A stretch of 64,000 bases of DNA. Origin: Myxococcota bacterium. Lineage in GTDB: Bacteria > Myxococcota_A > UBA796 > JAFGLY01. Where the stretch lies: positions 36,430 to 100,429 of the forward strand of contig JAJRWT010000102.1 in the NCBI GenBank assembly GCA_024276675.1. The letters run 5' to 3'. Positions 52,890 to 62,462 of the stretch are shown piece by piece (position 1 is the first letter of the stretch; each line of letters starts with the position of its first letter). A program made the translations under genes and the position numbers. Under the pieces are notes generated by a model that was not told where the DNA came from, did no database searches, and saw only the letters and a program-made list of their open reading frames with translations.

Positions 52890-54425
52890 ATGCCCCACCC
52901 AGCGTCATGGCTGATGGCACTACTTCTGTTCCTGGCGGCCCCGCCGAGCCTGGCTGCCAACACGTCATGCAACAGTCCCAGAGAAGCCACGGCGTCTCTA
53001 CTGGACTGGCTCCACCCAGACAACTACGACCCGGTGGCGGCATCCAGTTGCTTTGATCTGGGCACTTCAAAACAGACCAGCGGCCCCAAGGTGGCCGTCC
53101 AGTTGAAGCAGATCCTGGATGCCCGTGGGCTGTTCATCCCCACCGATGAACTACCCGGTGATCCCGACTACGTGGACAAGCAGGGCAGGCACCGCTTCGT
53201 GCTCGTGGACAGCCTTCCAGCGATATACCTGGAAAAGTCCGGCGATAATTGGCTTTTCAGTAATGAGTCCGTGCAGCTCACACCCGAGCTGTACAAAGAA
53301 ACCTTCTCGGGGCTCTCCCTGGCTTTCCAGGAGTTGCTGCCTGCCATCTTCTTCCACAAACTGGCAGGGGTCCACTACTGGCAGATGCTCTACTTCATTC
53401 TCCTCCTGTTGGTGTCCTGGAGCGCGGGCAGGCTCCTCCACATGCTCCTTTCGGGAAGGGTTCTCGACCTGGCTAGAAGGGCGGGCATTCCCCTGGATGC
53501 CGCCATCTACAACCGCATGCGTGGCCCAATAACCCTCGCAGCCGCCAGCGGCGTCTTCTACTGGGGGATTCCGGACCTTCAACTGGGGGTGCGCTCCACG
53601 AGGGCTCTGCTCTTCATCGCCCAGGTGACCCTGTCCTTCGCCGTGGTAGCCGTGGCCTACCGCCTGGTGGGGGTGGCCGAGCGGGTTTTTGGAAGGCGAG
53701 CCAGGATCACCGAGGGCAAACTGGACGACCAGTTGGTTCCCCTCGTGGCCCGCATCGCAAAGCTCGTCGTGGTGCTCCTGGGAGTGGTGTTTGTTCTCCA
53801 GAACCAGGGCGTGGATGTGGCGAGCCTCATCGCTGGCCTGGGTCTCGGTGGCTTGGCCTTCGCCCTGGCCGCCAAGGATACCGTCCAGAACTTGTTTGGC
53901 TCAATCGCGATATTCTTGGACAGACCATTCCAGATCGGTGACTGGGTGATCATCGGCAAGGACGTGGAAGGAGTGGTGGAAGAAGTGGGCCTGCGCACGA
54001 CCCGCGTTCGCACCTTCGCCAAGTCGCTGGTGTCCGTTCCCAACGGAGAAGTGGCCAGCGCCACCGTCAACAACATGGGCCAGAGGCCCTACCGCCGAAT
54101 CACCACGACCATAGGAGTCACCTACGACACTCCCCGAGCCAAGCTGGATGCCTACGTCGCTCGCCTCAACGAGATCATCCAGCAGCACCCCGAAACCTGG
54201 AAAGGCACAGTCGAGATTCACTTCAAAGATTTCGGCGCCAGTGCCCTGGAGATTATGGTCTACATCTTCCTGGATGCCCCGGACTGGCACAGAGAGTTGC
54301 AGATCCGGCACGAGATCTTCCTGTCATTCATGGAGGCCGCCGAACAACTGGGGATCAGCTTCGCCTTCCCATCCACCAGCCTGTACGTGGAAAAGCTACC
54401 ACGGGACATGTTCCCACCTCGGTAG
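52890..54425 (+). CDS. MscS-family mechanosensitive channel
   Basis: The 511-residue protein has a signal peptide, an extended periplasmic domain (residues about 25-180) and then a membrane region ending in the MscS pore helix (GLGLGGLAFALAAKDTVQNL) and the cytosolic beta and vestibule domains. It opens under membrane tension to release solutes. ATG 52890 has GGAG upstream. It is larger than E. coli MscS, as in the periplasmic-domain subgroup. A bidirectional terminator lies just after it. Confidence 0.9.
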   Translation: MPHPASWLMALLLFLAAPPSLAANTSCNSPREATASLLDWLHPDNYDPVAASSCFDLGTSKQTSGPKVAVQLKQILDARGLFIPTDELPGDPDYVDKQGRHRFVLVDSLPAIYLEKSGDNWLFSNESVQLTPELYKETFSGLSLAFQELLPAIFFHKLAGVHYWQMLYFILLLLVSWSAGRLLHMLLSGRVLDLARRAGIPLDAAIYNRMRGPITLAAASGVFYWGIPDLQLGVRSTRALLFIAQVTLSFAVVAVAYRLVGVAERVFGRRARITEGKLDDQLVPLVARIAKLVVVLLGVVFVLQNQGVDVASLIAGLGLGGLAFALAAKDTVQNLFGSIAIFLDRPFQIGDWVIIGKDVEGVVEEVGLRTTRVRTFAKSLVSVPNGEVASATVNNMGQRPYRRITTTIGVTYDTPRAKLDAYVARLNEIIQQHPETWKGTVEIHFKDFGASALEIMVYIFLDAPDWHRELQIRHEIFLSFMEAAEQLGISFAFPSTSLYVEKLPRDMFPPR

Positions 54426-54436
54426 ATCCCATGAAG

Positions 54437-54460
54437 GACCGGGGGCTCGCGCCTCCGGTC
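54437..54460. terminator. Bidirectional terminator between mscS and malic enzyme genes
   Basis: GACCGGGGGC and GCCTCCGGTC arms (one G-T wobble) with a four-base loop make a strong ten-pair stem, followed on the plus strand by TCTTC. It lies in the 63-base gap of two convergent genes, where a shared terminator is expected. Confidence 0.65.
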
Positions 54461-54488
54461 TCTTCACCTTGTAGTGGCGCGCCGGGCT

Positions 54489-55835
54489 TCAATCCGGCAT
54501 GCGGATGTGCCCTGCCTTCATGAGGTCCTGGACCTCGGCTCTCGCTCTCTTGATGGCACTCTGCGCCATTTCGAAGAGTTGGTCGCTGCTGAACTCCAGT
54601 TGGGCGATGCCCTGCTCCATTGCCTTCATGGCAACGGCCACGGCTTCCCGGGGGAAGACTTCCCATTCATCCATGGAGGGGATGATGTAGTCTTCACGCA
54701 ATCCCTTGTCAGCGGCGGTGGCGGCCAGCTCCAGCGACGCGGCAAGGCACATTTCGTCGGTGATGGTTGTTGCGCGGACATCGAGCGTCCCGCGAAAGAT
54801 ACCCGGGAAACCAAGAGAATTGTTTACCTGGTTTTCGAAGTCGGAGCGACCGGTGGCGACAACGCGGGCCCCCGCAGCCTTGGCCTCCCAGGGCCAGATT
54901 TCGGGGATGGGGTTGGCGCAGGTGAACACGATGGAGTCCTTGGCCATCTTGGCTACCCACTCGGGCTTGATGGTTCCAGGCCCCGGCTTTGACAGGGCGA
55001 TCAGGGCGTCTGCGTTTTCCAACGCGATGGCGGCATCGCCGTGGATCTGCTGGGCATTGGTTCTTGTGCTCCAGTACCACTTGTTGGAATCCCCGCTGTC
55101 GCGTATGTCCGTGCGCTCCTTGTGGAGAATCCCCTTGGAGTCGACTATCAGAATGTTGTCGGGATCTGCGCCTGCCAGAACCAGTATCCGGCAGATGGCC
55201 AGATTGGAGGCTCCAGCACCGAAGAGCACGATGCGAGCCTTGCCCATTTTCTTGCCAACCAGCTTCAGGGCATTGATCATGCCCGCCACCGTGACCGCGG
55301 CAGTCCCCTGCTGATCGTCGTGCCAGACGGGGATGTGAGCTTCCTCGCGGAGTCGTTCCAGGATGTCGAAGCACTTGGGTTTTTCGATGTCTTCCAGGTT
55401 GACCCCCCCAAAACTGGGCTGTAGCCACTTCACGGCCTGGATGATCTCTTCCGCATTCTTGGTTCCCAGGCAGATTGGGAAGGCGTCCACTCCGCCCAGA
55501 TACTTGAACAGAATGGCCTTTCCCTCCATCACTGGCATGGCTGCTTCAGGGCCGATGTCTCCAAGCCCCAGCACCCTGGTGCCATCGGATACGACTGCCA
55601 CCATGTTGCCCTTGTTGGTGTGTTCGTAGACACGTTCAGGGTGCTTGTAGATGTCCATGCAGGGTGCGGCCACACCGGGGGTGTACCAGATGGCAAAATC
55701 ATCCAGGTTGCGGATACAACACTTGGAAACGATCTCCACCTTGCCGGCGTAAAAGGGATGAAGGCGCATGGCATCCTTCGAGGGTTGCTGCGCCTTCCGC
55801 AGAAGCTCTTCAACACTGGGCTTTTTTTCAGCCAT
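54489..55835 (-). CDS. NAD(P)-dependent malic enzyme
   Basis: The 448-residue enzyme converts malate to pyruvate and CO2. It carries the malic-enzyme signature IWYTPGVAAPC near residue 50, the catalytic region WHDDQQGTAAVTVAG and a Rossmann site VLFGAGASNLAI. It is the short bacterial type without a phosphotransacetylase tail. ATG 55835 (GGAG at nine bases) is preferred over GTG 55850. A hairpin repeat lies 79 bases upstream. It is a single gene, convergent with mscS. Cofactor preference is not clear from the sequence. Confidence 0.93.
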   Translation of the reverse strand: MAEKKPSVEELLRKAQQPSKDAMRLHPFYAGKVEIVSKCCIRNLDDFAIWYTPGVAAPCMDIYKHPERVYEHTNKGNMVAVVSDGTRVLGLGDIGPEAAMPVMEGKAILFKYLGGVDAFPICLGTKNAEEIIQAVKWLQPSFGGVNLEDIEKPKCFDILERLREEAHIPVWHDDQQGTAAVTVAGMINALKLVGKKMGKARIVLFGAGASNLAICRILVLAGADPDNILIVDSKGILHKERTDIRDSGDSNKWYWSTRTNAQQIHGDAAIALENADALIALSKPGPGTIKPEWVAKMAKDSIVFTCANPIPEIWPWEAKAAGARVVATGRSDFENQVNNSLGFPGIFRGTLDVRATTITDEMCLAASLELAATAADKGLREDYIIPSMDEWEVFPREAVAVAMKAMEQGIAQLEFSSDQLFEMAQSAIKRARAEVQDLMKAGHIRMPD

Positions 55836-55913
55836 CTCCCATATCTCCACGGTTGTGGTCTCGAAGCGGGACCTGTTTTGCCCGGTTCACCGGATATCTT
55901 GCGTGACTATCAA

Positions 55914-56075
55914 GATCCCGCCAGGAAAAGGCGGACCAGGCAGGAGCGAGCAGCTTTCAAGCCAGGTGCGTCGGCGCAACCCACCGGTACAGCAGCGCTG
56001 TTCCAAGCGGTCGTGCGGGCGTGGCTGGCGAAGGAATGGGACGCTCCGATCATGGGAGCCTTGCCAGGCGGGAAC
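55914..56075 (+). repeat. Hairpin repeat element, copy B (162 bp)
   Basis: This copy starts GATCCCGCCAGGAAA and ends TTGCCAGGCGGGAAC. Compared with copy A its terminal arms differ at two paired positions, with A-T and T-A becoming G-C and C-G on both sides. The inner stem is ACAGC/GCTGT instead of ATAGC/GCTAT. The conserved blocks GCGGACC, CAGGAGCGAG, GCCAGGTGCG and TGGCGAAGGAATGGG are kept. It lies upstream of the malic enzyme gene. Confidence 0.88.
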
Positions 56076-56453
56076 TATCCAAGGAAGGCGCCCAGTATTC
56101 CTTCAAGGCCCCAAAAGCAAAGGAAAAAGCCGCTGTAGTTGGACCTGCGGCATGTTGCCGGTCGAAGCTGCCCCTACCAGGCTTTTATCGCTGTGGATCA
56201 GCAGGACAGAAGACTCCGCCGGCCGATGAAATCGCCGCGGCACGCTTCCAGATATCCATCGTGGAAGATCCTCCATCAACAGCGCGACCGGGTTCCTTCA
56301 CGACGGACTCACCGATTCACACGGGATATAACCACTGCTGGACGCCCGCTCTCACCTGTTGCAATACTGAACGCCCCCCAGAACAACATGGATCCCGGAA
56401 CCTTGCTGTCGGATCTCCCCCATCCGGCGCATGTTTTCGCCGGATGAGAAACA
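56076..56453. other. Intergenic region, no gene seen
   Basis: This stretch continues past copy B of the repeat to the start of the broken lipoprotein frame, and non-coding sequence may reach about 56640 if that gene's true start is later. Open frames are short or lack starts. No terminator or promoter is clear. Confidence 0.35.
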
Positions 56454-57596
56454 ATGATCAGAACGGCTCTCTACCCATTTGCGATGCCCACGAACTTGTC
56501 GCGCACACGGAATCCACCACGTAACGCCTGTTGCCGCCGCGCAGGGCCCCGGGAGCCGTCGGGAACACTCCTGCCTGCTTCCGAACAACAGGTGCCGCGG
56601 CGCGAACCGGTCGGCTGCCTTCTCCCCGACGCCTTCCTGGTGATATCCCACCCGTGGACCAATTCCAGCGCGCCTTCGACACCCGCTATCCACCGGAGCC
56701 ATCTTCGTTGCGCTTCCAGAGCCCCTCGCCACGCTTCGGTCCATAGGAACGATCCCCACTCCCCCAGGGCGCGCACACACCATCCGCGACAGTCTCGTGC
56801 CACATTCCATCGCTGGCTGCCGGTGGTTGCAACTGTTCTCGTGTCTTGTGCCTGCAGCTCCCAAGACACGGGCAGCACCGCTTCCATCGACAGCGCTGCT
56901 CCCGATATCGCCGGGTTGGCCTTCACCACCTTCACACCATGGGCCACCCCTATACAGGACTACATCGAGACCAACACAGAGATACTTGGCGACGACAGTT
57001 TCCTCAAGGCCATCTACGACCTGGCAGTCTACCAGGACCGCATGTACCTGGGCTACGGTGATGCCAATGAAAACCTCGGCAGGAATACGCCCATCGAGCT
57101 ACGCTACTGGTACGAAGCGGAGCCAGGGGCGCTGGAGACCGACTTCACCGTGGACGAGGAGCAGGTGGGTCGCTACAGGGTTTCCGATGATCTGATGATG
57201 GTGCCTGGCGAAGACGCCACCGAAGACGACCTCATGGGCAACGCCTACACCCTGCCCCTGGGTGGCTCTTGGTTCAAGAGCCGTACCCTGGAATATGCCT
57301 GGCATGTCCATGATATAGCCCGAATGGGCGAAACTCTGTATGCCTGCGGGAGCGGCGGTACACTGGACGACTACGAAAACAGCACGGTAAACGCCTTCCT
57401 GTACCGCAGCGACGACATGGGAGAAACGTTCAGCATACAGGTACAGTTGGAACATCCGGATCCGCCGGGAGATCATCGATTCACGAACCTGTTGGCCCTG
57501 GACCAGGGCTTGATGGTATTCGGTTACTACTACAAGATGGACTCCATCACCGGCAACACGGAGTACTGGGGTTTTCCCGCCTATCGCCTGGTATAG
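56454..57596 (+). CDS. Lipoprotein-like protein, cut short by an in-frame TAG
   Basis: The frame encodes a lipobox-like LVSC after a hydrophobic stretch (HRWLPVVATVLVS), then an acidic linker and a beta-propeller-like domain (LYLGYGDANENLG-type strands, HVHDIARMGETLYACGSGG). It stops at TAG 57594-57596, but the same frame then stays open to 58013 and continues the same fold. The start is unclear: the 56454 ATG would give a 120-residue basic leader, and GTG 56640 is an alternative. Probably a nonsense-mutated or read-through gene. Confidence 0.6.
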   Translation: MIRTALYPFAMPTNLSRTRNPPRNACCRRAGPREPSGTLLPASEQQVPRREPVGCLLPDAFLVISHPWTNSSAPSTPAIHRSHLRCASRAPRHASVHRNDPHSPRARTHHPRQSRATFHRWLPVVATVLVSCACSSQDTGSTASIDSAAPDIAGLAFTTFTPWATPIQDYIETNTEILGDDSFLKAIYDLAVYQDRMYLGYGDANENLGRNTPIELRYWYEAEPGALETDFTVDEEQVGRYRVSDDLMMVPGEDATEDDLMGNAYTLPLGGSWFKSRTLEYAWHVHDIARMGETLYACGSGGTLDDYENSTVNAFLYRSDDMGETFSIQVQLEHPDPPGDHRFTNLLALDQGLMVFGYYYKMDSITGNTEYWGFPAYRLV

Positions 57597-57635
57597 GGAT
57601 CTCTTGAGGACATCCCGGAACTTGCCGCTTTCTAC

Positions 57636-58013
57636 GTGACTGACACGGCCTTGCTCTCAGCGGAGCTGGGGCTCATCATGGGCGTATCGGTTTCAACCAC
57701 GCTCCGCTGGCAGACGCTGCTCGTCACGCAGACCGACATCCAGCCAACGGAGGCCATGGAGGGGATGACTCCGCTGCACGCCCAGGATCTGGAGGATGGA
57801 CGCACTCTACTGCTCATGCTCGATGGCGACGAGTACCCCACCGACAGCGAAGGTCCCTGGACCGTGATAGCAGGGCTCACCAGCGACGGTACCGATTTCA
57901 CACAGCTCGTGACCCAGCAGTTGGACATCTTTCCGTATTCGCTGGCGTATTGGAAAGGCCATCTGTTCATGGGCATGGCCGACGGATCCGTGTGGGCCGC
58001 CGACGGCCAGTGA
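57636..58013 (+). pseudogene. C-terminal remainder of the broken lipoprotein gene
   Basis: This segment is in the same reading frame as the preceding gene, 13 codons after its TAG. It encodes further beta-propeller-like strands (VSVSTTLRWQTLLVTQTD, then SLAYWKGHLFMGMADGSVW) that finish the fold. The internal ATG at 57636 has no ribosome binding site, so independent translation is doubtful. The codons between the TAG and 57636 also read sensibly (GSLEDIPELAAFYV), which argues that a single nucleotide change made the stop. Confidence 0.65.
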
Positions 58014-58114
58014 GCGGATCCCGCTCCGCCATACCCGTATGGGAAGTCGCGATGCCAGCGCTCTTTCTGCAAACCTGTCAACTACCGCATTGCCACCAGC
58101 AACAAGAGACTCCA

Positions 58115-60184
58115 ATGAATCGAGTAGAAATGCATCCGGTACTGGAAGTACCTTCAGGGCGTCCCAGGGCGTGTTTCCATTTCGACGGCAAACCAATGGT
58201 GGGTGTCGATGGCGAAATGGTGTCCTCCGCGCTGGTGGCCAATGGAATCAGGACGTTTTCCATTCACAGGCGGGGAAGTTCCCCCCAGGGAATATTCTGC
58301 GCCAACGGCCAGTGTTCGCAGTGTACAGTGGTGATCGACGGCCATCCCCGCAAATCCTGTGTGACGGCTCTCCGCGATGGGATGGATATCCGCACCCTTC
58401 GGCACCTGCCCCATCTCCCCCCCGATGACAGATCCTTCGGGGGCAGTAGAGTCGAGACCCGAACCTGCCAGGTTCTGGTGATAGGAGGCGGACCCTCGGG
58501 GCTCACGGCTTCCCTGGAGTTGGCCAGACTGGGCATCTCTGTCCTGCTGGTGGACGACAAAGATCATCTGGGTGGGAAACTGCTCCTTCAAACCCACAAG
58601 TTCTTCGGATCCATCGAAGACTGCCATGCCGGGACAAGGGGCATCGACATCGCCAGGATCCTCGAAAACGAGCTACGCACGCGGACGAAGGTCCAGGTTC
58701 TCACCAACGCATCCGTGGTGGGCATCTTCAAGGATCGCAAGGCCGGAGTACTCATCAACGGCGATTCCTACCTGCTGGTGGATTTCCAGGGGTTGATCCT
58801 GGCTTCTGGTGCCCGGGAACGCTCGTTGATCTTCCCGGGAAACGACCTGCCGGGCGTCTATGGAGCCGGCGCCTTCCAAACCCTGCTGAACCGCGACCTG
58901 GTGGCTCCGGCGAAACGCGTATTCATCGTGGGGAGCGGCAACGTTGGGCTAATCGCGGCCTACCACGCCTTGCAGGCGGGGATATGTGTCTCAGGCATAG
59001 CCGACATCCTTCCAGAGCCCTCGGGCTACAAGGTCCATGCCAGCAAGATCAAGAGAATGGGAGTTCCGATATACCTGGGCCACACGATCCTGTGTGCGGA
59101 AGGCGAAGGCAGGGTGGAACGAATCAGCATCGCGCAGGTGGACTCCGACTTCAACCCCTTGCTGGACACGGCGAAGACCTTCCTCGTGGATACTCTCCTC
59201 GTGGCGGTCGGCCTCACGCCGGCAGACGAGTTCCACGACACTGCTTCGGACTTTGGCTTCCCGGTGGTCAAGGCGGGTGATGCCGCCGAGATTGCAGAGG
59301 CATCGTCAGCCATGTTTGGTGGGCGCATGGCGGCTTTGCAGGTGGCTCGCCGCCTGGGTCTCTCCGTGGCCGAGGAGCCCAGTTTCCATGAAAAGATGGA
59401 AGTGCTGAGTGCCAGACCAGGACCGCTGCACAAGCTGCCAGCACCGGTCATTGGCGACGATTTCCAGCCTGTCATCCACTGCGACCAGGAAATCCCCTGC
59501 GACCCATGCACATCGGTCTGTCCCGTGCATGCCATCGAATTGGAGGGGTCAAATCGTAATATCCTGGATCTGCCGCGCTACCTCGGTGGTTGCACTGGTT
59601 GTGCCATGTGCATCGCCGTGTGCCCTGGCCTCGCCATTACTCTGGTTCGTAGGCTGGACCGACAAAAAGCGTTGGTGGTCCTGGCACACGAATACATCCC
59701 TACCTTCGCCCCTGGCGATGCCGTTCCACTGGTGAACCGGGAGGGTGCACTGCTTCAACATGGGACCGTGCAAAAAATCCGTAGAAACAAGAAGTACGGA
59801 ACATGGCTCATCCATGTACAGGTTCCACTGGAAGACGCCGGGGCCATAGCTGGCATCAGGATTCAAGATCCCTCGCTGGTGGCGCCCACTCCCAGAGCAA
59901 TACCAGATTTCATCCCGGAAAACGGTATCTTGTGCCGTTGCGAGCGAATAACCGTGGGCGAGGTTCTGGAACATATACGCAAGTTCCAGGTAGAGGACGC
60001 CAACGACCTCAAGCAAATCCGCGTGGGCATGGGTGCCTGCGGCGGCAAGACATGTTCAGTTCTTCTTCCAAGGGTCTTCGCCATGGCCGGCGTAGACTGG
60101 AGCCGGGTCACACGGGGCACCCTTCGGCCGCTTTCCGTGGAAGTACCCATGAAGGCCATCGCCAACGAAGACCAGCGACCGTGA
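58115..60184 (+). CDS. Multi-cofactor FAD/iron-sulfur dehydrogenase alpha subunit (SoxA/HcnAB/OoxA-like)
   Basis: This 689-residue protein joins four redox modules. Residues 15-100 are a Fer2_4 2Fe-2S domain (CANGQCSQCTVVIDGHPRKSC region). Residues 118-430 are an FAD/NAD(P) oxidoreductase (VIGGGPSGLTASLELARLG; IVGSGNVGLIAAYHAL). A dicluster 4Fe-4S domain follows (CDPCTSVCP and CTGCAMCIAVCP), then a BFD-like 2Fe-2S domain (CRCERITVGEVLEH; GACGGKTC). The layout matches alpha subunits of opine oxidase, hydroxyproline/proline dehydrogenase and HCN synthase, with the 4Fe-4S part inserted. ATG 58115 fits the start of homology. Works with the next gene. Confidence 0.88.
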   Translation: MNRVEMHPVLEVPSGRPRACFHFDGKPMVGVDGEMVSSALVANGIRTFSIHRRGSSPQGIFCANGQCSQCTVVIDGHPRKSCVTALRDGMDIRTLRHLPHLPPDDRSFGGSRVETRTCQVLVIGGGPSGLTASLELARLGISVLLVDDKDHLGGKLLLQTHKFFGSIEDCHAGTRGIDIARILENELRTRTKVQVLTNASVVGIFKDRKAGVLINGDSYLLVDFQGLILASGARERSLIFPGNDLPGVYGAGAFQTLLNRDLVAPAKRVFIVGSGNVGLIAAYHALQAGICVSGIADILPEPSGYKVHASKIKRMGVPIYLGHTILCAEGEGRVERISIAQVDSDFNPLLDTAKTFLVDTLLVAVGLTPADEFHDTASDFGFPVVKAGDAAEIAEASSAMFGGRMAALQVARRLGLSVAEEPSFHEKMEVLSARPGPLHKLPAPVIGDDFQPVIHCDQEIPCDPCTSVCPVHAIELEGSNRNILDLPRYLGGCTGCAMCIAVCPGLAITLVRRLDRQKALVVLAHEYIPTFAPGDAVPLVNREGALLQHGTVQKIRRNKKYGTWLIHVQVPLEDAGAIAGIRIQDPSLVAPTPRAIPDFIPENGILCRCERITVGEVLEHIRKFQVEDANDLKQIRVGMGACGGKTCSVLLPRVFAMAGVDWSRVTRGTLRPLSVEVPMKAIANEDQRP

Positions 60185-60253
60185 ACCCGGCGGCATTCCC
60201 TGGCCGGAGCCCATCTCTGCACGACGAAAGCACACAACCAAGGTATCACACCA

Positions 60254-61402
60254 ATGCACGTACACGATGTGGTAGTCATGGGTGCCGGCAGCATCGGCCA
60301 ACCCATCGCTCTGGAACTTGCCCTACGTGGGCTGAACGTGGCCATCATCGACCGGCTGTCCGCCCCTGGCCGGGGACAGAACAGAGCTGCCATCGGTGGC
60401 ATGAGGGCCACTCATTCTGATCCCGCGAAGATCGAAATCTGCACCAGGTCACTCGACATCGTCAAGCGAATGGAATCAGAACATGGGCTACCGGTGGACT
60501 GGTTCCAGGGAGGCTATCTCTACCCAGCCTATGATCCGCACACGGAGCATGTCCTGAAGTCACTCCTCACGACCCAGCAGGAAGCCGGTCTGGATATCGC
60601 CTGGGTCGACGCGGAAACCATCTACGAGCTGGTCCCCGGAATAGTCCGCAACGGACTTCGGGGGGGAAACTACTCACCGGGAGACGGGTCCACCTCGCCA
60701 CTGAAGCTCTCGCTCGCCTACTCTCTGCTCTGCCGAAGGGCCGGAGTCAGCTACCACATGGAGCGCGAGATCACTGGCTTTCGCCTGGCCGAGGACCGGA
60801 TCGTGCGTATAGACACCAGCAGGGACTCGTTTTCCTGCGGGACCATCATCGACGCCACTGGAGCCGGAGCACGAACTATCGGTGCCATGTTGGGTCTCGA
60901 CATCCCGGTTTTTCCAGAATCCCACGAGGCCGGTATCACTGAGCCCGCTCGGCGCTTCTTCCAACCCATGGTAGTGGACATCCGGCCCGGCCCCGACTCC
61001 GCCAACTACTATTTCTACCAGAACAAAGAAAACCAGGTGGTTTTCTGCCTTACTCCCGATCCAGCCATACCCGGCACGGACCAGGATTGCACTTCGGCCT
61101 TCCTGCCACAAGTGACCAGCAGGATGATGGGTATCTACCCTCGTCTGCGCAACCTACGCGTACGACGAACCTGGCGCGGACTGTACCCCATGACACCCGA
61201 CGGCTTCCCCATCGTCGGCCCTGCGGGGTACCCCGAAAACCTGTGGCTGGCCGTAGGGATGTGCGGCCAGGGATTCATGTTGGGTCCGGGATTGGGCCAG
61301 ATCATGGCAGATATTATCGCCGATGGCTCCACGGCCCACCAGGAAATCCTGGGGCAATTGAAGCTTCAACGTGACTTCAGCGGTGAAGAAAAACTCAAGT
61401 GA
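60254..61402 (+). CDS. FAD-dependent amine/imino-acid oxidoreductase beta subunit (DAO family)
   Basis: The 382-residue D-amino acid oxidase-fold protein has the FAD site VVVMGAGSIGQPIALELALRG, a substrate cap domain and the C-terminal TPDGFPIVGPAGYPENLWLA, then CGQGFMLGPGLG. It resembles beta subunits of sarcosine oxidase, HcnC and dye-linked proline dehydrogenase. It lies 69 bases after the alpha-like gene and is likely its partner, oxidising an amine or imino acid and passing electrons through the alpha subunit's clusters. Substrate cannot be told from the sequence. Confidence 0.88.
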   Translation: MHVHDVVVMGAGSIGQPIALELALRGLNVAIIDRLSAPGRGQNRAAIGGMRATHSDPAKIEICTRSLDIVKRMESEHGLPVDWFQGGYLYPAYDPHTEHVLKSLLTTQQEAGLDIAWVDAETIYELVPGIVRNGLRGGNYSPGDGSTSPLKLSLAYSLLCRRAGVSYHMEREITGFRLAEDRIVRIDTSRDSFSCGTIIDATGAGARTIGAMLGLDIPVFPESHEAGITEPARRFFQPMVVDIRPGPDSANYYFYQNKENQVVFCLTPDPAIPGTDQDCTSAFLPQVTSRMMGIYPRLRNLRVRRTWRGLYPMTPDGFPIVGPAGYPENLWLAVGMCGQGFMLGPGLGQIMADIIADGSTAHQEILGQLKLQRDFSGEEKLK

Positions 61403-61418
61403 GCGGATGGCCCCGGCC

Positions 61419-62165
61419 TTATGGCCCAGCGGGGGGGGGTACCACGGAAGTAGCGTCTTCTTCACCGGGATTCCCGCGTGCAGAGGTAACGGGAAAGCTC
61501 ATCTGGCCCGAATATCTTCCTGTCGTTGCCATCGATGTTGCCACCCACTCCTCCACGTGCCACGCCTGGTTCATGGCCGCCAGGAAGTCCCGGCTTACAG
61601 CGACCCCCATGATTCCTGAAAGCTCAGCTTGCAGGTCCTGTCGTTTGCCGTCCAGGAGAATTCTCATTCCCTGGTCCGACAGGTTGGCTTTGGTCTTGGT
61701 CAATCCAATGAGGTTGCAGCCGTACATGTAGTCAACCAACAAGCCCCGCAACTCCGCGGCCTGTTGGGTTGCAATTCCCTGGCTCTGGAAAAAGTCACGG
61801 AGCCATTGCTCCTTGCCGGTTGCCACCCGTTCCACAAGGTCGGCCTGAAATATGACGAGTTTGTCATAGGGGATGGGGCGAGGCCTCCCCGCTTCTCCAC
61901 GTGGCAACGATGGCCGCACCCCGGAGGTCTGGATGGGTACGGAGTCCAAACTCGCATCCAGTGCCACTATCCGTGCTTCGTGGCGCCGCACAAAAAAAAT
62001 CTCTACGACCAGCAACAATCCAAGGATGCCGAGGACCGTCCAGAGCGCGGAGAGCCCCGCGGATTCCGCTTCGAGGGGCTCTCCGCCAGCAATGAGTTCT
62101 TTTGGTGGCGGCTCACAAGGATATTTATGGCTTGGTATCTCTTCCGGCAATCTCTGTTTTTTCAC
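61419..62165 (-). CDS. Membrane-anchored protein, paralogue of the 63320-63841 gene
   Basis: The 248-residue protein has an N-terminal cytosolic tail (KKQRLPEEIPSHKYPCEPPP), one membrane helix (LWTVLGILGLLLVVEIFFV), then RRHEARIVALDASLDS and a domain with VATGKEQWLRDFF. It shares with the other gene the order V-R-H-E then LDS, then G-x-x-x-WL-x-DF and a following A-x-x-(L/V)R-x4-(V/I). GTG 62165 has GGAG upstream. No family recognised. It is the left of two paralogues flanking the exported methyltransferase. Confidence 0.68.
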   Translation of the reverse strand: MKKQRLPEEIPSHKYPCEPPPKELIAGGEPLEAESAGLSALWTVLGILGLLLVVEIFFVRRHEARIVALDASLDSVPIQTSGVRPSLPRGEAGRPRPIPYDKLVIFQADLVERVATGKEQWLRDFFQSQGIATQQAAELRGLLVDYMYGCNLIGLTKTKANLSDQGMRILLDGKRQDLQAELSGIMGVAVSRDFLAAMNQAWHVEEWVATSMATTGRYSGQMSFPVTSARGNPGEEDATSVVPPPAGP

Positions 62166-62462
62166 GCCACACTCCGCTACCTGGCGCTTCTACGTTTCCA
62201 CTCGCCCTTCAAGATGACGTATACCAGGTTAGAGGTTCTGCAGTAACAACTCCGCAGCACCGAGAGCGTCGAAATGTCCACCAGGCTGGGCGCGGGAAGC
62301 CCGGCAACAAGGCTGGCATATCGTAGATTTGCCAGCGACGGGGAGGGTAGCCGGGCGGGATGGGTTGGTGTCCGAATACAGGAATCCATTCTTGCGCGAG
62401 CCCTTGGCAATCTTTTCTGTACCGAGCCAACGAGCGATGCCAGCAGGCAGGGAGATCCCTCC

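Noticed and set aside
58115..61402. Hydrogen cyanide synthase hcnABC
   Set aside because: The fused alpha subunit has an extra 4Fe-4S dicluster and the same fold family covers several imino-acid dehydrogenases, so the specific name is not supported.
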